Source: Mesostigma viride (lineage: Eukaryota; Streptophyta; Mesostigmatophyceae; Mesostigmatales; Mesostigmataceae). Taken from it: a stretch of 64,000 nucleotides of DNA. The notes below the pieces were generated by a model. That model made no database searches. It was not told the origin of the DNA and saw only the letters and a program-made list of their open reading frames with translations. How positions within the stretch are numbered: the stretch's first letter is position 1; each line of letters starts with the position of its first letter. A program made the position numbers and the translations under genes. Where the stretch lies: the NCBI GenBank assembly GCA_009746045.1, contig RPFO01000333.1, positions 112,501-176,500 of the forward strand, given 5' to 3'. Below, one piece after another: positions 61,301 through 64,000 of this stretch.

Positions 61301-62073
61301 CTTTTTGCCCTAACTATTTGATGACAGGACGTCGAGTCCGGCCGACGCGCGGAGGTGGAGGAGGTGCCTGGCATCAAGAAGGCGCATTGGTGGCGACTGG
61401 ACAAGTCCGACCCTGGCCTTTTGATGATTAGGCGCTATTCCTGCTACTGTCCGCCCTGTTTGGCTGGGCGGTTTGAGGGATGTCTAAGCGAGTGGTCGTT
61501 TATCATCGAGTTCAATGATGCAGGAAGCTCGATGAAAACTGTCCGTTTGCTGCCACCGAGCCAGCCCAACCCTCCGGTTCGCATGGTGACGCGGGGGGAG
61601 CAGCTGAAGGACAAGCGGGAGGCGATGGGCCGGCAGATGAGACTCCACGACTATGTGGCAGTTCCATCGGACAAGGACACGGATCACGATCCCATCCACC
61701 CGTTCTGGTTGGCTGAGGTTGTAAGCGAAGCCGGGCCGATCGTGTTAGACGAGAACTTCGAGAGGTGGGTCGAGGGCCGGAACGGACGGGAGAAGGAGCT
61801 GTTCCTCGCCGGGAACGGCATTCTTCCCGTTCGGATTTGGAAGCGGGATAAGCATGACCCCTGCATTTCACGCTCAACGTTGAGGATTGGCCACCGTCAC
61901 GCCAGCCCGAGCTTGTGAATTGCTATCTCTGCGTCGCTCCGGCTCTCCGTCTAGAAGCACGCGTGCGCAGCGACGGAATGTGTGCCGACATCAGGATGAG
62001 CAAGGAGCTCGACAAGTGGCTTACTGCGCTGGTGATCAAGGATGAAGCCCCGGAGGGGCCGGCACCGACTTAA
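58346..62073 (+). CDS. Candidate transposase of the 19.4-kb element
   Basis: Three exons: 58346-59910 (donor GTGAGT), 60066-60842 (donor GTACGG) and 61328-62073. The N-terminal part (about 100-340) is helical: KRVIGEYFADQAFEAAQAMT, then ARKGRPLPQFVIDAIVDAWM. A cysteine/histidine cluster follows: CACEKH, CKCGAECAGCSKYREPDGTC, FHCP. Exon 2 has an RNase-H-like pattern: VLVHGDWAENYE (first Asp), NLYMCSDNCAVQFKS (second Asp) and YMGEQHGKGEVDGQGAKCKC (third acidic). Exon 3 has CYCPPCLAGRFEGC and a C-terminal domain to 62073. The same motif order occurs in uncharacterised DDE-type transposases of animals; a Sola-type relationship is possible but not shown. Frame breaks near 59400 and 61860 (in a C run). 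The start is uncertain: ATG 58346 or a later one near KRVFGDENQNP. Confidence 0.6.
61002..61258. repeat. 79-bp intronic tandem repeat with the CTGCAG palindrome
   Basis: Three and a half units, each beginning GGGGTCTCTCTGCAGCTATA, inside the second intron of the candidate transposase. Unit spacing is 79, 79 and about 75 bases. Confidence 0.9.
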
Positions 62074-62360
62074 ACAAGAAATTGGGGTCTCGCTGCGGGT
62101 AGACGACGCCCTAGTTTCGGCTTGTATTATATCTTTAGAGTGGGGCTTCAGTAGGGTGTAAAAAGGTGGCCGCATATATTGTATATATTTTTCGAGATCT
62201 TTCTGAGGTCAAGTTTAAGGGTAGTTGATAATTTTTTGCGGCCTTCAATTAACAGTTATTTTTTACTGCAACATAATTTTATGCTGTATATTTAAATAAT
62301 GATAAGGATTTCGATATTTTTTTGCACAATCTATTCGACATTTGTTTCTGCATGTCGAGA

Positions 62361-62574
62361 ATTTATTGCTCCACCCCCACAAAAAAATCGTTCCGGAACT
62401 GTTCGAAGCGAATAGCACTGACAGGATTCGAACCCGGGTCCACCTTAATGTTCGGAGTGAGGTAGGCCAGCCATCATGTTCCGCACTCAAATCTGGCTCG
62501 GGTCCGATCCCTCCCATTGCTCTTCGCTTCGAACAGCTCCGGAACAAGTTAGGTGTGGGGTTGGAGCAATAAAT
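62361..62574. mobile_element. Small foldback element with a tRNA-like centre
   Basis: Left arm 62361-62411 (ATTTATTGCTCCACCCCCAC... GTTCCGGAACTGTTCGAAGC) is the imperfect reverse complement of right arm 62523-62574. The roughly 110-bp centre, read on the minus strand, has GGGTTCGAATCC (B-box) and ATGGCTGGCC (A-box-like), but no 7-bp acceptor stem. MITE-like structure; not a functional tRNA as far as I can fold it. Confidence 0.65.
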
Positions 62575-62894
62575 ACTTATTTGCCGGGCGCAGTTGTCAT
62601 TCCGCCTAGTACAATTGCGTCACTAGTACAATTTTTGTCTGGGTACGGTACGAACCAATAACGCAATATTTAGTATCTAATCGCCGCTGCTCTTGCTGAA
62701 TTTTATCCGGAAGCTGAAAAAGGTGTCCGGTGAAGCGAATACTAGTGACTGGTGGTCGTGCCCTTCCATTACTCCTTATCGACAAATTTTGGGTTCTACC
62801 TGCAGTTATAACCCTTGCGCGTCTGGCTGTCGGGGTCACCAATTTCCTGTCGATTGCAAGCAGCCAACCTTGCCGAAATTTAACACTGTCACAA

Positions 62895-63332
62895 ATGGAG
62901 CAGAGCAATATTTTCGGTTCTCAGCATACCTATGTGATGGTCGACAAAAATGAGCACGCTGCAAACATCAGAATTGATGTAGAGTTGCTCGGACCTTCTG
63001 CACAGTGGGGTGCAGGTGTCATTGCGTTCGGCAATGGCATGATCGATCTGGTGCCACCCGATTCAGATTTGAACCCTGCTTACCAATGCGTGCCTGACAA
63101 TCAGGCGAGAGTGGTGGTGGAGAGCACGGAAATTCCGGGCTCTCCCAATGTATCAATGATGCGCCTGAGGGCCGAGGCCCAGCAGGAGTTCCTGGCTGCT
63201 GCGGAGAACGGCGGGGCCAAGTGGAACACCAAAATGTATACAGGCGAGCCTCCCAACTACAGGGGAGACCAGTACCAGGGAGTGTACTCCTTCGGCGATT
63301 TTGACATCGACGGATGGGGCACCTTTTTCTAG
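62895..63332 (+). CDS. 145-aa protein of unknown function
   Basis: A single uninterrupted exon starting MEQSNIFGSQHTYVMVDKNE and ending DFDIDGWGTFF. It is acidic, with no membrane segment or signal peptide and no domain I recognise. The chosen ATG lies 81 bases after a CTGCAG palindrome (62791-62814); an upstream in-frame ATG (62730) would translate through that palindrome, so I prefer the later one. AATAAA at 63421 may be its polyadenylation signal. It lies between the candidate transposase and the right terminal repeat, same strand, so it is probably an accessory gene of the element. Confidence 0.65.
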   Translation: MEQSNIFGSQHTYVMVDKNEHAANIRIDVELLGPSAQWGAGVIAFGNGMIDLVPPDSDLNPAYQCVPDNQARVVVESTEIPGSPNVSMMRLRAEAQQEFLAAAENGGAKWNTKMYTGEPPNYRGDQYQGVYSFGDFDIDGWGTFF

Positions 63333-63718
63333 GCGCAATGCCTAAGTTGTCAAATACTCCGACAATGTCAAAATTGCGAATGATAAAATTACGGACATGT
63401 GCACATATATGTACTGATTCAATAAAAACTTTCGGCAATTTTGTTCCCGGCATTGATAATCAATAGCTGCTAGCAAGCCAAGGACTTCAAAAGTGGCAAT
63501 AGATCGATGTAGGTCGTCGATAAAACTTGTCTAGTCGTCATATTTCGGTCGCAAAATTCGTGCGTGGCCTGCAGGCATCGGACAAAGTGCACGCAACAGC
63601 AGGAGTCGGTTGAGTTCGAAGCACGGCAGACACAAAATTTCGGCGCAAAGTCCGTCGGGCGAAAAATTCGCTCGGCTGCCAAATTTTCGGCAAGAATTTC
63701 GGCGCAATGTCCGGTTTT
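63333..63718. other. Right subterminal region of the 19.4-kb element
   Basis: After the poly(A)-like site the sequence is non-coding. Repeated TTTCGGCGCAA and AATTTCGGC motifs at 63640-63712 resemble subterminal repeats of DNA transposons. Confidence 0.45.
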
Positions 63719-63781
63719 CGGACGATTGAAATTAGCGTTTTTTTCTTGCAAAAATCTACCCCATTCCGCGTGGGACCACCC
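63719..63781 (-). repeat. Right terminal inverted repeat of the 19.4-kb element
   Basis: Reverse complement of the left end, ending CCGCGTGGGACCACCC. The open frames across both ends share the residues GWSHAEWG and FLQEKNA/ILQEKNA only because the repeats are related. Confidence 0.88.
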
Positions 63782-64000
63782 AAAATGGAAATATGATAAG
63801 CGATTACTCATCTGGCACTGACGACCCAGAAGGCGGTATTTTCCTACCTGAATTTTCCCAATCCTACAAGTTTGGCCATGCCTGACCTACGAAAATCACG
63901 CAAAGTCATTCTGAGCAAAATTCTGAACCGTTTCTAGCCTCGACACGCAAAATTTCCATGAGAACGGCATGCTGGCAGCCATATCTAGTTACGCGCGCGC

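Larger units (their letters stand above)
47883..62814. repeat. Dispersed palindromic repeat, core GGTCTCGCTGCAGCGAGACC
   Basis: About 26 copies, palindromic about a PstI-like CTGCAG. Clear ones start at 47969, 48039, 50497, 53237, 53305, 53414, 53522, 53629, 53679, 58072, 58124, 58213, 58307, 59970, 60917, 61002, 61081, 61160, 61235 and 62791. Weaker ones start at 47883, 49393, 50042, 51848, 57267, 57684 and 62083. The arms vary (TCG, TAG, TCT, ACC) while GGTCT...AGACC and the centre are kept, and many arm changes preserve or partly preserve pairing. All lie in introns, just upstream of start codons, or in spacers, and none outside the 19.4-kb element. Possible protein-binding or RNA-hairpin sites; function unknown. 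Confidence 0.9.
44351..63781. mobile_element. 19.4-kb terminal-inverted-repeat element with cargo genes
   Basis: Left end 44351-44422 and right end 63719-63781 are inverted repeats. The first 24 bases are identical, starting GGGTGGTCCCACGCGGAATG; an indel follows, then matching CAAGAAAAAAACGCTA and TTTCAATCGTCCGA. AAAA flanks both ends (44347-44350, 63782-63785), compatible with a 4-bp target duplication but low in complexity. Inside are a long minus-strand coding region, inverted minisatellites, a plus-strand candidate transposase, a 145-aa protein and about 26 copies of a CTGCAG palindrome. I do not see the polymerase, capsid or ATPase genes of Polintons. Confidence 0.8.

Noticed and set aside
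44351-63781. Polinton/Maverick or endogenous giant-virus element
   Set aside because: Size and terminal repeats fit, but I see no protein-primed polymerase, retroviral-like integrase, packaging ATPase, protease or capsid protein.

Overview
The window looks like nuclear DNA of a green alga (Chlorophyta). It carries a three-exon nuclear psaK gene for a plastid-targeted photosystem I subunit, GT-AG introns throughout, many minisatellites, and a permuted Penelope-like retroelement with an N-terminal GIY-YIG domain, a type known from the green lineage. I cannot place it to genus. Only two genes look like conserved host genes. Nearly everything else is mobile DNA, much of it nested.

Region 1 (1-16.6 kb). 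A small host-gene island holds an NBR1-like autophagy receptor (minus, four exons: PB1 domain, two FW domains, a candidate LIR) and psaK (plus). Two inverted copies of a 1.74 kb TTAA-targeting element flank the island. To its right is a four-level nest. A minus-strand LINE is interrupted by a Penelope fragment (9 bp target duplication). Further in it is interrupted by a LINE that carries only ORF1 (11 bp duplication). That LINE is itself interrupted by the right TTAA element.

Region 2 (16.6-30.2 kb). This is a TE mosaic. It contains four more TTAA elements of four families; two of them abut and share one TTAA. It also contains two more ORF1-only LINEs, each bounded by a 9 bp target duplication, and a broken LINE reverse transcriptase gene. 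A minisatellite of GTGAGAAAA-type units closes the region.

Region 3 (30.4-35.2 kb). An intact-looking Penelope-like element with partial tandem ends, a 16 bp target duplication and a 1018-aa GIY-YIG/RT protein.

Region 4 (35.2-44.3 kb). An unrecognised multi-exon minus-strand gene with Ala/Pro/Lys repeats and an intronic minisatellite, broken up by LINE and Penelope fragments. It is followed by a CACTA (En/Spm, TNP2-type) transposase fragment.

Region 5 (44.35-63.78 kb). A 19.4 kb unit bounded by inverted repeats that start GGGTGGTCCCACGCGG. It holds an approximately 8.5 kb minus-strand multi-exon coding region of unknown function and about 2.8 kb of minisatellite whose orientation flips in the middle. 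On the plus strand are a candidate transposase with RNase-H-like motifs and zinc-type cysteines, and a 145-aa protein. About 26 copies of a short palindrome centred on CTGCAG (consensus core GGTCTCGCTGCAGCGAGACC) are scattered through its introns and promoters, and I saw none elsewhere in the window. I think this is a large, cargo-bearing DNA transposon with its own dispersed palindromic site, and it is the most novel item here. Several reading-frame breaks, some of them at homopolymers, mean this copy is either decaying or contains assembly indels.
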